Shown: positions 1 to 6,399 of the stretch, piece by piece
How the letters are laid out: every line of letters starts with the position of its first letter
How positions within the stretch are numbered: position 1 is the first letter of the stretch
From: an uncultured Collinsella sp.
Lineage (GTDB): Bacteria > Actinomycetota > Coriobacteriia > Coriobacteriales > Coriobacteriaceae
DNA length: 11,636 nucleotides
Reading direction: 5' to 3'
Assembly (NCBI GenBank): GCA_900547505.1
Contig: URGY01000044.1
Location: 1-11,636, forward strand
Notes under the pieces: generated by a model
Told to the model about the DNA's origin: nothing
The model's input: only the letters and a program-made list of their open reading frames with translations
Databases searched by the model: none
Program-made: the position numbers and the translations under genes

Positions 1-49
1 ATCTACACAAGGCTATTCGTCGGCAGCGTCAGATGTGTATAAGAGACAG
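1..49 (+). other. Illumina Nextera i5 adapter (sequencing artefact)
   Basis: The first 49 bases are library adapter, not genome. Positions 1-8 are the end of the P5 flow-cell arm, 9-16 (AAGGCTAT) match the Nextera XT v2 i5 index S520, 17-30 are the read-1 primer tail, and 31-49 are the Tn5 mosaic end (AGATGTGTATAAGAGACAG). Reading through it creates the false peptide start MCIRDR on the + strand and a false LSLIHI tail on the - strand. Genomic sequence begins at about position 50, and the contig left end lies here. Confidence 0.97.
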
Positions 50-311
50 GTCGAGCAGTCTGAGGCTCGCGTTGATTAAGAGGACGCCGAGTATGGGGTG
101 CGATAGGGCGTGGCTTGTATTCATGTACGCTGCGAGGCTCGCCGCGCCGTCAAGGGTTAGGAGTTCGCTTTCGATCGAGTTAAAAACGTGTAGACCTTGT
201 GAATCACTGAGAAATGATTTGCGTTCGTTAAGGCAGACGGGTAATATTCTTTCTTGCCGCTTTTCCTGTTTGAAGGCACTTCGGGCAGGAGAGGTAGGCG
301 CAACATAACGA
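50..311. other. Contig-end stretch upstream of the tRNA; no firm gene
   Basis: No gene can be called confidently. The minus strand is open from the tRNA to the adapter. Its part below position 185 has coding-like codons, including an ATG at 124 followed by a hydrophobic run (LGVLLINASLRLLD) that continues off the genomic end at 50. This could be the start of a membrane protein cut by the contig end. However, no Shine-Dalgarno sequence precedes the ATG and the open frame also runs through the tRNA, so the openness may be chance. No convincing tRNA promoter was seen. Confidence 0.3.
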
Positions 312-388
312 TGCGGGGTGGAGCAGTCTGGTAGCTCGCCGGGCTCATAACCCGGAGGTCGTAGGTTCAAATCCTGCCCCCGCGACCA
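312..388 (+). tRNA. Initiator tRNA-fMet (anticodon CAT)
   Basis: A complete 77-nt cloverleaf. The acceptor stem is 312-318 with 378-384, and the anticodon stem is CCGGG (339-343) with CCCGG (351-355). The loop holds anticodon CAT at 346-348, the variable loop is AGGTC, the T-arm is GTAGG-TTCAAAT-CCTGC (361-377), the discriminator is A385 and CCA is encoded at 386-388. Two features mark it as the initiator rather than elongator Met or Ile2: three consecutive G-C pairs at the base of the anticodon stem (GGG/CCC), and a weak first acceptor pair (T312 opposite G384). It starts translation with formyl-Met. Confidence 0.97.
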
Positions 389-397
389 AGAACTTGC

Positions 398-435
398 AGC
401 TCGGAAGCAAAATTGCCTCCGAGCTTTTTCTTTAT
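398..435 (+). terminator. Rho-independent terminator of the tRNA
   Basis: Perfect 8-bp arms AGCTCGGA (398-405) and TCCGAGCT (418-425), with a further GCA/TGC pairing inside, are followed directly by TTTTCTTTATT. It lies 10 bp after the tRNA CCA end. Confidence 0.85.
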
Positions 436-445
436 TGGTTTACTT

Positions 446-467
446 TGCGGGTGAATTGCGGGTGAAT
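446..467 (+). repeat. 11-bp tandem direct repeat next to tRNA
   Basis: TGCGGGTGAAT occurs twice back to back (446-456 and 457-467), just after the tRNA terminator. Short direct repeats beside a tRNA 3' end can be integrase arm-type sites or an integration scar. That reading is inference; no copy of the tRNA 3' end is visible as a second att half in this window. Confidence 0.6.
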
Positions 468-747
468 CCTGAGTCAATTTATTATGTGAAGCAAATAAAC
501 CATTGATAATCGCGGGCCGGTCGGCTTGACTTATCGACCGATAAACTCCAATTGGGAGGAGTTTCGGCGGTCCTTAGCTAATAATAGTGCCGGGGATGGA
601 TCGCGCCGCCCCCGGACCTTGCGCGCCAAAGGGACGAGTCCCCTTGGAACCCCGTCTATTGCTCTCAACACGGAAACAGGGGAGTGGGGGATACGGGTTG
701 TAGGATGCCGACGGGCGAGCGCTATGCTGTCTCAAGTCCGCATGTAG
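468..747. other. Gene-free stretch
   Basis: About 280 bp with no convincing gene. It contains a 6-bp hairpin CGGTCG (518-523) with CGACCG (535-540). A 73-codon open frame starts at 526, but it has no clear ribosome binding site and no recognisable motif, so I treat it as chance. Base composition shifts from AT-rich (468-510) to GC-rich (590-740), which suggests a join between sequences of different origin. Confidence 0.4.
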
Positions 748-933
748 CTTGTTCGGAGGCCGTCTCTGCGTCTCAGGGCGGGCAATGAATTCTGGCAATC
801 GAACTTCTTCGTATCTGTTCGCTGCGACTTGAGCGATGCGCTCCGCACAAATAATGTTGCCGAAGCATGCGGAATATCAGAAGAGAGATTGCAGGACATG
901 AGTCAGCGCATGAAGAGCTGCCCGTCGTTTTGA
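748..933 (+). pseudogene. Possible 3' gene remnant, unknown
   Basis: An open frame follows the in-frame TAG at 745-747 and ends at TGA 931-933. It has no ATG or GTG near its beginning and no ribosome binding site. The last 50 or so codons read like real protein, with NEFWQSNFFVSVRCDLSDAL and later VAEACGISEERLQDMSQRMK, the second part resembling a small helix-turn-helix. I read it as the tail of a gene whose 5' part was lost, perhaps when the sequence behind the tRNA was rearranged. It could also be chance; the family is not recognised. Confidence 0.25.
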
Positions 934-958
934 TAATGACATAATTAAGTGGCAAACT
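930..958 (+). promoter_or_regulatory. Candidate promoter of the rpiR-type gene
   Basis: TTGATA (930-935) matches the -35 consensus at five of six bases and is spaced 17 bp from CAAACT (953-958), a weak -10. The predicted start would leave a leader of about 12 nt carrying GGAG (968-971). The -10 match is poor, so this is tentative. Confidence 0.25.
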
Positions 959-976
959 AAAGCGATCGGAGCGACC

Positions 977-1834
977 ATGATTCTTGACAGCCTGCGTAAC
1001 AGCGCGTCTTTTAATGAAACCGACCGAGCCATTGCTACCTATCTGCTCAATCATACCGGCGACCTTAAGACCCTCACTATGGCAAAGCTCGCACAGGAGA
1101 CTTACACCTCGAACGCGACAATCATCCGCTTTTGTAAGAAATTGGGCCTAAGCGGCTATCGAGAGTTGATCATGCAGCTCATCCAGGAGATAAGCGGAGA
1201 CTATCTTCTGGCTGCCACTGTCGATCACAATCGTCCTTTTGACAGTACCGATTCAATTGAGGCCATCGAGGGCAACCTTGCAAATCTCCTGAAGGGCGTC
1301 ATAGATCAAACGAAAATCGAGCTCGATAGCGCCAAATTGAGCATAATCGCCAAGGCAGTTCTTAGCGCCCCGCGAATTTACATCTTTGCTAAAGGGGAAA
1401 GCTATCTGGCGGGATGTATCTTTCGCAACAATCTTCTCAAGCTCGATCGTCATGTCACCATGGCAGACGACGGGGGCCTGCAGACACTGCACGTTAAGAA
1501 CGGTAGGCCCGGCGACCTGTTTTTATTCCTAAGCTACAGCGGCATTCACTATGATTATTCCAAATACGCCGCCGCTCTTTCCGAGCGCGGAATCAAGCCG
1601 TGTTTAATCACAGCGTTTTCTGATTCGGCGCTCGCCAGGCAATGCGACACTGTCTTGCTCATTCCAAAATCAGAGCGCGTGATTGGAAAGGTTGCCAATT
1701 ACTCTTCCATGATCTCACTCACGTATACGCTTCAGGTTATTTATTCGCTTATATTCAATCAGGATTATCAAGAGAACTATCGTGTAAAACACGAGGCCGA
1801 TTCGTTCATCTTTACGAGTTTTGCGGAGATTTAG
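977..1834 (+). CDS. RpiR-family (HTH + SIS) transcriptional regulator
   Basis: A 285-aa sugar-phosphate-responsive transcription factor. Residues 1-75 form the RpiR-type winged helix (recognition region LAQETYTSNATIIRFCKKLG, 38-57), and residues of about 125-260 form a SIS phosphosugar-binding fold with the typical LSYSG turn at 185-189. The length is normal for the family. GGAG at 968-971, 5 nt before the ATG, supports this start. It faces the GH4/PTS operon and is separated from it by a shared hairpin. In Bacillus subtilis an RpiR-type protein (GlvR) activates the orthologous glvA/glvC genes, so this protein probably controls the neighbouring maltose operon in response to a phosphorylated sugar. 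Whether it activates or represses, and which sugar it senses, cannot be read from the sequence. Confidence 0.95.
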   Translation: MILDSLRNSASFNETDRAIATYLLNHTGDLKTLTMAKLAQETYTSNATIIRFCKKLGLSGYRELIMQLIQEISGDYLLAATVDHNRPFDSTDSIEAIEGNLANLLKGVIDQTKIELDSAKLSIIAKAVLSAPRIYIFAKGESYLAGCIFRNNLLKLDRHVTMADDGGLQTLHVKNGRPGDLFLFLSYSGIHYDYSKYAAALSERGIKPCLITAFSDSALARQCDTVLLIPKSERVIGKVANYSSMISLTYTLQVIYSLIFNQDYQENYRVKHEADSFIFTSFAEI

Positions 1835-1838
1835 TCAT

Positions 1839-1890
1839 ACAAAAGGTGACCCCAAAGCATTTTGCCTTGAGGCCACCTTTTGTGCTTTTG
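1839..1890. terminator. Terminator between convergent rpiR-type and GH4 genes
   Basis: Perfect 10-bp arms ACAAAAGGTG (1839-1848) and CACCTTTTGT (1874-1883) have two further C-G pairs beyond one mismatch. The hairpin is followed on the + strand by GCTTTTGCT. It sits in the 73-bp gap between convergent genes and probably ends transcription from the + side, possibly from both. Confidence 0.7.
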
Positions 1891-1907
1891 CTATCTGGAT
1901 GGCTTCT

Positions 1908-3236
1908 CTACTTCAGCTCAGGCCAATAGCCCTTGTTTGCCTCGATCATGTCGTCCAAGACTTCCTTAGCCACGCGCGCTGAGGGAATCGTGCGATTGAG
2001 GGTGAAGGCCTCGAGTGCCTTCTGGTAGGAGCCCTCGATAACGGCCTCGACCACAAGGCCCTCGCAGGCATCCTGCTGCTCGATAAGGCCCTTGTAGAAG
2101 CGGGGAATCTTCCCGACGCGGACCGGTTCGGCTCCTCGATCGGTGATGTACGCCGGAATCTCGACGGTCGCGTCGTCCGAGAGATTCTCAATTGCGCCAT
2201 TATTGGGCACAATCACCAGCTGGCGATGGCGCAAATCCTTCGCCAGGGACTTGACGACATCGACAATGAACCTGCCGTGGACGCCTACGTAGAACTGCGT
2301 GAGATCGACCTTTTCACCGCGCTTAAGCGCCGCAGATGCGTCGAAGATACGCTTTTCGCGGCCGTTTACGACCTGCATGCCACGCGTGTTATTGATGTCC
2401 ATGTACTCCACGCAGGCATCGGGCAACAGGTAATACTGGTAATAGGTGTTGGGGAGGTAATCCTGGAATAGCGTAGAAATCGTTGCCGCATTCTTGAAGG
2501 TGTGGGCCCAGTCTGGGTCCTTTACCAATGCGTCATTGAGGCTTGCCTCGGAAATGTAACCGTACTTACGCACGTGCTCTTTGAGCTTGTCCGTAACGTC
2601 GACGCCCTTGCAGCGTACGCTGGTATACCACCCAAAGTGATTGAGGCCAAAGTAGTCGACTTCAATGTCGTCGAGTTCGCAGCCCAAAATCTCCGCCATG
2701 CGGGCTTCAATCTCTACCGGCATATCGCAGATGTCGAGAATGCGAGCGTTTGGACGCAGCTTGTGCATCGCCTTGGCTACGATGGCAGCGGGGTTGGAGT
2801 AGTTGACGATCCAGTAGTCCTTGCAGGCGTACTCCTCGCAGAAATCGACAAGCTCGCACATGGGGAAGATGGTCCTCATGCCATAGGCCATGCCACCTGC
2901 TCCGCAGGTCTCTTGGCCGACTACGCCATGGCGCAGGCTGATCTGCTCATCCTGGATACGCATCTTGAGCCCGCCCACGCGCATCTGCGCCATAACAAAG
3001 TTCGCATCTGTAAACGCCTCTTTGGGGTCGACGGTTACATGCAAGGGGATCTCGGGGGCAAGGTCATCGATAACTGCCTTAACCACCACAGCGACCGTGT
3101 CCTGGCGTTCCTTGTCGATGTCATAGAGCCAAAGCTCACGAATCCCCAGTTCGTCCTTTTGATCAATCAGGTCTTTGACGATACCGGCGGTATAGGTGCT
3201 GCCGCCGCCGCAGATGACAATCTTGTATCCGTTCAT
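1908..3236 (-). CDS. glvA: GH4 6-phospho-alpha-glucosidase (maltose-6'-phosphate glucosidase)
   Basis: A 442-aa glycoside hydrolase family 4 enzyme (EC 3.2.1.122 type), which hydrolyses maltose-6'-phosphate and related 6-phospho-alpha-glucosides by an NAD+ and divalent-metal-dependent redox-elimination mechanism in the cytoplasm. The NAD-binding loop GGGST is at residues 10-14. VVGQETCGAGGMAYGMR (105-121), NYSNPAAIV (145-153) and GLNHFGW (197-203) are family motifs. CDMP at 170-173 is the signature separating alpha- from beta-glucosidases of the family (CNVP). C170 and H200 fit the metal ligands, D171 and Y265 the catalytic acid and base. The start at 3236 (MNGYKIVICGG) fits the family N-terminus and lies 10 nt after AAAGG; an ATG at 3245 in the same frame is only 1 nt from it. 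It is the last gene of the PTS operon. Confidence 0.97.
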   Translation of the reverse strand: MNGYKIVICGGGSTYTAGIVKDLIDQKDELGIRELWLYDIDKERQDTVAVVVKAVIDDLAPEIPLHVTVDPKEAFTDANFVMAQMRVGGLKMRIQDEQISLRHGVVGQETCGAGGMAYGMRTIFPMCELVDFCEEYACKDYWIVNYSNPAAIVAKAMHKLRPNARILDICDMPVEIEARMAEILGCELDDIEVDYFGLNHFGWYTSVRCKGVDVTDKLKEHVRKYGYISEASLNDALVKDPDWAHTFKNAATISTLFQDYLPNTYYQYYLLPDACVEYMDINNTRGMQVVNGREKRIFDASAALKRGEKVDLTQFYVGVHGRFIVDVVKSLAKDLRHRQLVIVPNNGAIENLSDDATVEIPAYITDRGAEPVRVGKIPRFYKGLIEQQDACEGLVVEAVIEGSYQKALEAFTLNRTIPSARVAKEVLDDMIEANKGYWPELK

Positions 3237-3255
3237 GTTGTTCATGCCTTTCAAA

Positions 3256-3525
3256 TCAAATTGAGCTGCAGACAATCTTGGTTACTATCTGCACGAAGTA
3301 GGTAGCGATGTTGATGACCGCCGCCATGCCTGCAATGCTGCCTGCGTCCGCGTGCCTTCCTGAACGCCGGGTCCAAACCGCAGCGAGTAGACCCAGGAGC
3401 GGCCAGATAAAACCACATGCGAATGCAGCCATAAGTACGAGAAGACCCCTTGTCGACTTTTCTTTGTACATGTTGAGCAGGCGTTCGAACATGCCTCGGA
3501 TTGAATGAAACGTTTTGATCAACAT
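3256..3525 (-). CDS. Small two-helix membrane protein of the maltose operon, unknown
   Basis: An 89-aa protein of no family I recognise. A basic, amphipathic N-terminus (1-26) precedes two likely membrane helices at about 27-51 (LLVLMAAFACGFIWPLLGLL) and 62-83, joined by a charged turn (TRRSGRHADA). The start at 3525 is well supported by GAGGAG (3536-3531) spaced 5 nt from the ATG. It lies 52 nt after the permease and ends 19 nt before the GH4 start, so all three genes are probably co-transcribed. The position suggests a role with the permease, such as an accessory or stability factor, but that is inference. It carries no phosphorylation-site motif and is not a missing EIIA. Confidence 0.7.
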   Translation of the reverse strand: MLIKTFHSIRGMFERLLNMYKEKSTRGLLVLMAAFACGFIWPLLGLLAAVWTRRSGRHADAGSIAGMAAVINIATYFVQIVTKIVCSSI

Positions 3526-3535
3526 GAGGTCTCCT

Positions 3536-3563
3536 CGTTTATCGCTTATCGTTTATCGCTTAT
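3536..3563 (-). repeat. Heptanucleotide tandem repeat (4 units) before a ribosome binding site
   Basis: Two perfect 14-bp copies (3536-3549 and 3550-3563) resolve, on the transcribed strand, into four tandem heptamers alternating CGATAAG and CGATAAA. The array lies between the permease stop and the small membrane gene and abuts the latter's GAGGAG. Confidence 0.85.
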
Positions 3564-3574
3564 CGATTAAGCGA
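3556..3574 (-). promoter_or_regulatory. Intercistronic hairpin after the permease gene
   Basis: Perfect 7-bp arms TCGCTTA (3556-3562) and TAAGCGA (3568-3574) with a 5-nt loop, starting 3 nt after the permease stop codon and overlapping the heptamer array. There is no U-run, so it is more likely an RNA-stabilising or processing element than a terminator. Confidence 0.5.
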
Positions 3575-3577
3575 CTG

Positions 3578-5140
3578 TTAATCTTCCAGATTAAGGATGG
3601 GACGCAGCAGGTCGTAGACGGAGTGCACGTTGGTTCCCACGACAATTTGGACATTGGTGCCGTTCTTAAACAGGCCCTTGTCGATAGCCTTCTTGATGGT
3701 CTCTTCGTTGACCTTGTCGGGATCTTTGACTTCGACACGGAGACGAGTCATGCAGCAGCCCATGGTGTTGATATTGTCCTTGCCGCCAAGGCCGTTGATG
3801 ATGTTCTGCACCATTTCCTGCTGTTTTGCGTCGACTTCCGGAGTTCCGGAGGACTCGAGAGCATTGTTGTCTCCGGAGACCTCTGCAGACCACTCTGCGG
3901 AACGGCCGGGCGTCATGAGGTTGAGTTTCTTGATCACCATCGCCAGAACGATGAACGAAACGGCGGCAAACACGATGCCCAAGACGATGTAAATCGGGAA
4001 CTTGGTGACGCCCATTGGCAAAGGCAGGCCGAGCGTGAGCAGCTCGATGCCACCGTACATGTTAAGCAAGCGGACTCCCAGGACAAACAGGAGCATCTCG
4101 CCCAGTCCGTAGAACAGGCTGTAGGCAACCCAGAGAATCGGAGACGCGAACAGAATCATGAAGTCGAGCGGCTCAGTGATGCCGGAGAGCATGGCGGTGA
4201 TGTAAATGGGCACCAGCATGGCTGCGACAGCTTTTCGATTCTCCGGACGGGAAGTCGCAATCATTGCGAGCACGGTGCCGAGGGTTACGAATTCCTTGCC
4301 AAAGCCGAACATGGCAAAGCGGACAGAGGGGTCGACTGTGGTGAGGGATCCGTCGGCGATATGGGAAAGCTCAGCATAGAAGATGTTTGCTGCGCCGGAA
4401 ACACTCTGGCCGGCGATGACCGCCGTGCCGCCAATCGCGGAGTAGTCAAACGGCATCCACATAAAGTGGTGCATGCCGAGAGGTACGAGGACGCGGTTCA
4501 GGAAGCCGTAAATGAAAACGCCCAGACCACCCGAGGCTGCGATGAATGAAGAAGCGTTGCTGATGGCGTTGGCGATAGGGGGCCACACGATAGTCGCTCC
4601 GATGCCGAAGACAATGCTCAGCGGAACCATCGCCAGAAGGGCCAGGCGGGGTCCGCCGTAAATCCGGATATACTCCGATACCTTTACATCGATCAGTTTG
4701 TTATAGAGCCAACCGCAGAAGCATCCGATGAGTACGCCGCCGAAGACGTTGACATCGGTAACTTGAAGACCCAGTACCGTTGCCTGGCCAGTGCCATACA
4801 GACCCATCGCGCCAGCTTTTGCCAGCTGATCGGTGAGCGTCAGGTAGGCGTTGTTGACATACAGGAACATGAGGTAACTAATAAGTCCAAACACTGCCGC
4901 GTTGGATTTTTGCTTCTTTGCGAAGCCTGCCGTTAGGCCGACTGCGAAAATCACCGGCAGGTTGCCGATCACCGCGGAGTTGGTTGCTGCGGAGAGCAGC
5001 GTGCCCAGATCTGCGACAACTCCGCTGCCGAGCGAGCATACCGTGGCGATGGCCAAAATGATGCCCGTTACCGAAAGGTACAAAATAGGGTCGACGATAA
5101 CGCGGCCAAAGTTCTGGAAGGCCGTTTTGACTTTATCCAT
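3578..5140 (-). CDS. glvC: PTS alpha-glucoside (maltose) EIICB permease
   Basis: A 520-aa fused EIIC-EIIB of the glucose superfamily, which imports and phosphorylates an alpha-glucoside such as maltose. Residues of about 10-405 are a multi-helix EIIC with the LNRVLVPLGMHHFMWMPF segment (214-231) and the hallmark GITEPLDF (320-327). A hydrophilic linker (about 410-445) leads to EIIB, whose GCCMTRLRVEVKD (461-473) contains the phospho-accepting Cys463 just before MTRLR; Cys462 beside it is an unusual extra cysteine. The length matches GlvC/MalP proteins, which also lack EIIA, so phosphate must come from an EIIA encoded elsewhere. A purine-rich AGGAG-type Shine-Dalgarno region precedes the ATG at 5140. 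The substrate is inferred from the GH4 partner. It is the first gene of the operon. Confidence 0.95.
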   Translation of the reverse strand: MDKVKTAFQNFGRVIVDPILYLSVTGIILAIATVCSLGSGVVADLGTLLSAATNSAVIGNLPVIFAVGLTAGFAKKQKSNAAVFGLISYLMFLYVNNAYLTLTDQLAKAGAMGLYGTGQATVLGLQVTDVNVFGGVLIGCFCGWLYNKLIDVKVSEYIRIYGGPRLALLAMVPLSIVFGIGATIVWPPIANAISNASSFIAASGGLGVFIYGFLNRVLVPLGMHHFMWMPFDYSAIGGTAVIAGQSVSGAANIFYAELSHIADGSLTTVDPSVRFAMFGFGKEFVTLGTVLAMIATSRPENRKAVAAMLVPIYITAMLSGITEPLDFMILFASPILWVAYSLFYGLGEMLLFVLGVRLLNMYGGIELLTLGLPLPMGVTKFPIYIVLGIVFAAVSFIVLAMVIKKLNLMTPGRSAEWSAEVSGDNNALESSGTPEVDAKQQEMVQNIINGLGGKDNINTMGCCMTRLRVEVKDPDKVNEETIKKAIDKGLFKNGTNVQIVVGTNVHSVYDLLRPILNLED

Positions 5141-5518
5141 CTCTTCCCCTCTCCTAACTAATCTCGGGGGCTTGCCCCTTAGGCAGAGGAGGCACCCGCA
5201 TGCTTGCCGGCGTTGGATGTTGATGTCCGCCTCTGTTTACTGGATTCATGATAGTTGGGATGTCTGCAATTGGGGCGGGCTGGAACAAATGGTGCTTAAA
5301 ACGAGCTTGACTAGTCTTTTTCGTTGTTACCGTATTTCCATTTCGGTCAACGGTATTCATTTTTAGGCAAATGGCTTTGGGTGCGAGCGGCCAGCCGTGT
5401 CTTGATTTGCCAGGTCTGTCTCTATTCGCATTAGGCTTGCGTGAAGTTTGGATATTGAGGGGACGTTCCGAATCTTGCCGTCCGGGCATCCTGGAGGAAA
5501 GGAGGAGGAGCCGGATAA
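5141..5518 (-). other. Leader and promoter region of the maltose operon
   Basis: About 380 bp with no gene. It must contain the operon promoter, but no strong -35/-10 pair was found. TTGACC on the minus strand (5350-5345) is a possible -35 with no good -10 at 16-18 bp. The leader could fold a GGGGC-TT-GCCCC hairpin (5167-5178) close to the start codon. The 8-bp palindrome GACTAGTC is at 5309-5316. The upstream side (from about 5370) blends into the mobile region. Confidence 0.5.
5322..5352. promoter_or_regulatory. Imperfect inverted repeat, candidate regulator operator
   Basis: Left arm CGTTG-TT-ACCG (5322-5332) and right arm CGGT-CAACG (5344-5352) are exact complements apart from a 2-nt bulge, separated by 11 nt. 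It lies about 190 bp upstream of the permease and overlaps the best -35-like sequence. It is the most likely binding site for the RpiR-type regulator, but there is only one copy and no experiment behind it. Confidence 0.3.
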
Positions 5519-5537
5519 GGGCGCACTACGTGCGCCC
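5519..5537. terminator. Strong GC hairpin at edge of the IS21 remnant
   Basis: Perfect 8-bp arms GGGCGCAC (5519-5526) and GTGCGCCC (5530-5537) with a 3-nt loop TAC. There is no clear U-run on either strand, so termination is uncertain. It sits at the outer edge of the insertion-sequence remnant and may belong to it or to flanking DNA. Confidence 0.35.
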
Positions 5538-5540
5538 GGG

Positions 5541-5999
5541 ATTTTGCGGCGCAACTCGGCGTGCCGAGTTCGTTTCCACTGGTAGCGTGGTCAGATAAAC
5601 CGGAAGGCCGTCAAGGCCCGGCGTCATACGCGCCCCGCGTGCCGTAGCTGCTTGCGCTCGCTGCGCATGTTGTCGTTGAGCTAGGACTCGATCAGGGGCC
5701 TGTATGGGTCGAGCTTTGAGCCCTGCGCCCGCCTCGCGGGCGGCTCGGGGCTGAAGTCGTCCATGTCGCGGTACTTGTAGACGGTGTCCCGGCTCACGCC
5801 GGTCTTGCGCTCGACCTCGGCGACGCTGTCCCCCTGCCGCCACAGCAGGCGTATAGAATTCTTGTCGGTCATGCTGATCATTTCCTCTCCGGGCCTCCTT
5901 TGGTAGATACGAAGCACCACCAAGATGGCCCTGCGATCTGGTCAGCATGCCCCTTGCGGGAAGTGTCGACTTTATGCTGCCGTTTTTGTCGATTTAGAT
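5541..5999 (-). mobile_element. IS21-family insertion sequence remnant (limits approximate)
   Basis: The segment holds the 5' end of istA (5881 down to about 5627), its leader with AAAGGAGG upstream, and on the far side about 80 bp including the perfect 8-bp inverted repeat AACTCGGC (5553-5560)/GCCGAGTT (5563-5570). A full IS21 element is about 2-2.5 kb with istA and istB; most of istA and all of istB are missing, so an internal deletion is inferred. TGTCGACTTT at 5964-5973 and TGTCGATTTA at 5987-5996 look like the repeated motifs of an IS21 end. I could not define exact termini or a target duplication. Confidence 0.45.
5627..5881 (-). pseudogene. istA: istA transposase fragment (IS21), amber codon and truncation
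   Basis: The start MISMTDKNSIRLLWRQGDSV followed by a helix-turn-helix (VAEVERKTGVSRDTVYKYRD) and SKLDPYRPLIES is typical of IstA N-termini. The next codon is TAG (5683-5681) where the family has Trp. Reading on, LNDNMRSERKQLRHAGRV still fits before a TGA at 5626-5624. IstA is normally about 400-500 aa with a DDE catalytic domain, so only the DNA-binding part survives and no transposition activity is possible. The ATG at 5881 is preceded by GGAG 5 nt away. The frame is also open upstream to 5923, without support for that start. Confidence 0.75.
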
Positions 6000-6000
6000 G

Positions 6001-6390
6001 TTACGGAAAACACTCGGCATCGAGGTAGGCCCCGAGCCTCTGGCCCTCGGGCCGCGAGGCGCCGATGGCGCGCAGCATCTCGGCGCGGTCGTGGGCCCGC
6101 TGCTCATCCTCGGGGCGGACATCCCGTATCCCGGTGGGCTCCCAGCCGGGGCCGTACTCCGCCCGCAGGCGCTCGGCGATGCGCCACCCCTCGATGACGT
6201 AGATCCCGTTGTCGCCCGGGTCCATGCGCGCGTCGCCCTCGTAGCGCGAGATGCCCACGCTGAGGCCGTCGGCACCCATGAAGTTCGCCACCGCCTGGCA
6301 GACGCGCGCCCAGCCGTGGGGGTCGTTGTCCGGGGAGCGGAACCCCCGCAGCTCGCAGTACTCGAGGAACGCCCCGACGGTGAACTGCAT
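6001..6390 (-). CDS. Hypothetical protein of a mobile element, probably 5' truncated
   Basis: A 129-aa acidic, Trp- and Gly-rich soluble protein (FLEYCELRGFRSPDNDPHGW near the start; a charged helical RPEDEQRAHDRAEMLRAI later). I do not recognise the family. The codon pattern, with strong third-position GC, marks this frame as the real one; the overlapping + frame is a shadow. The IS3 remnant begins 9 nt upstream of the ATG, removing any native promoter and ribosome binding site, and the true start may have lain beyond it. The IS21 remnant abuts its 3' end. It is therefore probably a silent fragment between two insertion sequences. Confidence 0.5.
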   Translation of the reverse strand: MQFTVGAFLEYCELRGFRSPDNDPHGWARVCQAVANFMGADGLSVGISRYEGDARMDPGDNGIYVIEGWRIAERLRAEYGPGWEPTGIRDVRPEDEQRAHDRAEMLRAIGASRPEGQRLGAYLDAECFP

Positions 6391-6399
6391 CCCATTTCT

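Noticed and set aside
29..370. Open frames on both strands starting or ending in the first 49 bases
   Set aside because: They read through the Nextera adapter (MCIRDR and LSLIHI artefacts), and the minus one also runs through the tRNA.
2502..3305. A 267-codon + strand open frame opposite the GH4 gene
   Set aside because: A shadow of the GH4 reading frame; no ribosome binding site or recognisable domain.
3515..4549. A 344-codon + strand open frame opposite the PTS permease
   Set aside because: It is antisense to a certain gene, rich in His, Asp and Glu as expected from the complement of membrane-protein codons, and has no family motif.
5154..5489. A 111-codon minus-strand frame upstream of the permease
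   Set aside because: No ribosome binding site, Pro/His/Arg-rich composition without motif; more likely leader and intergenic DNA.
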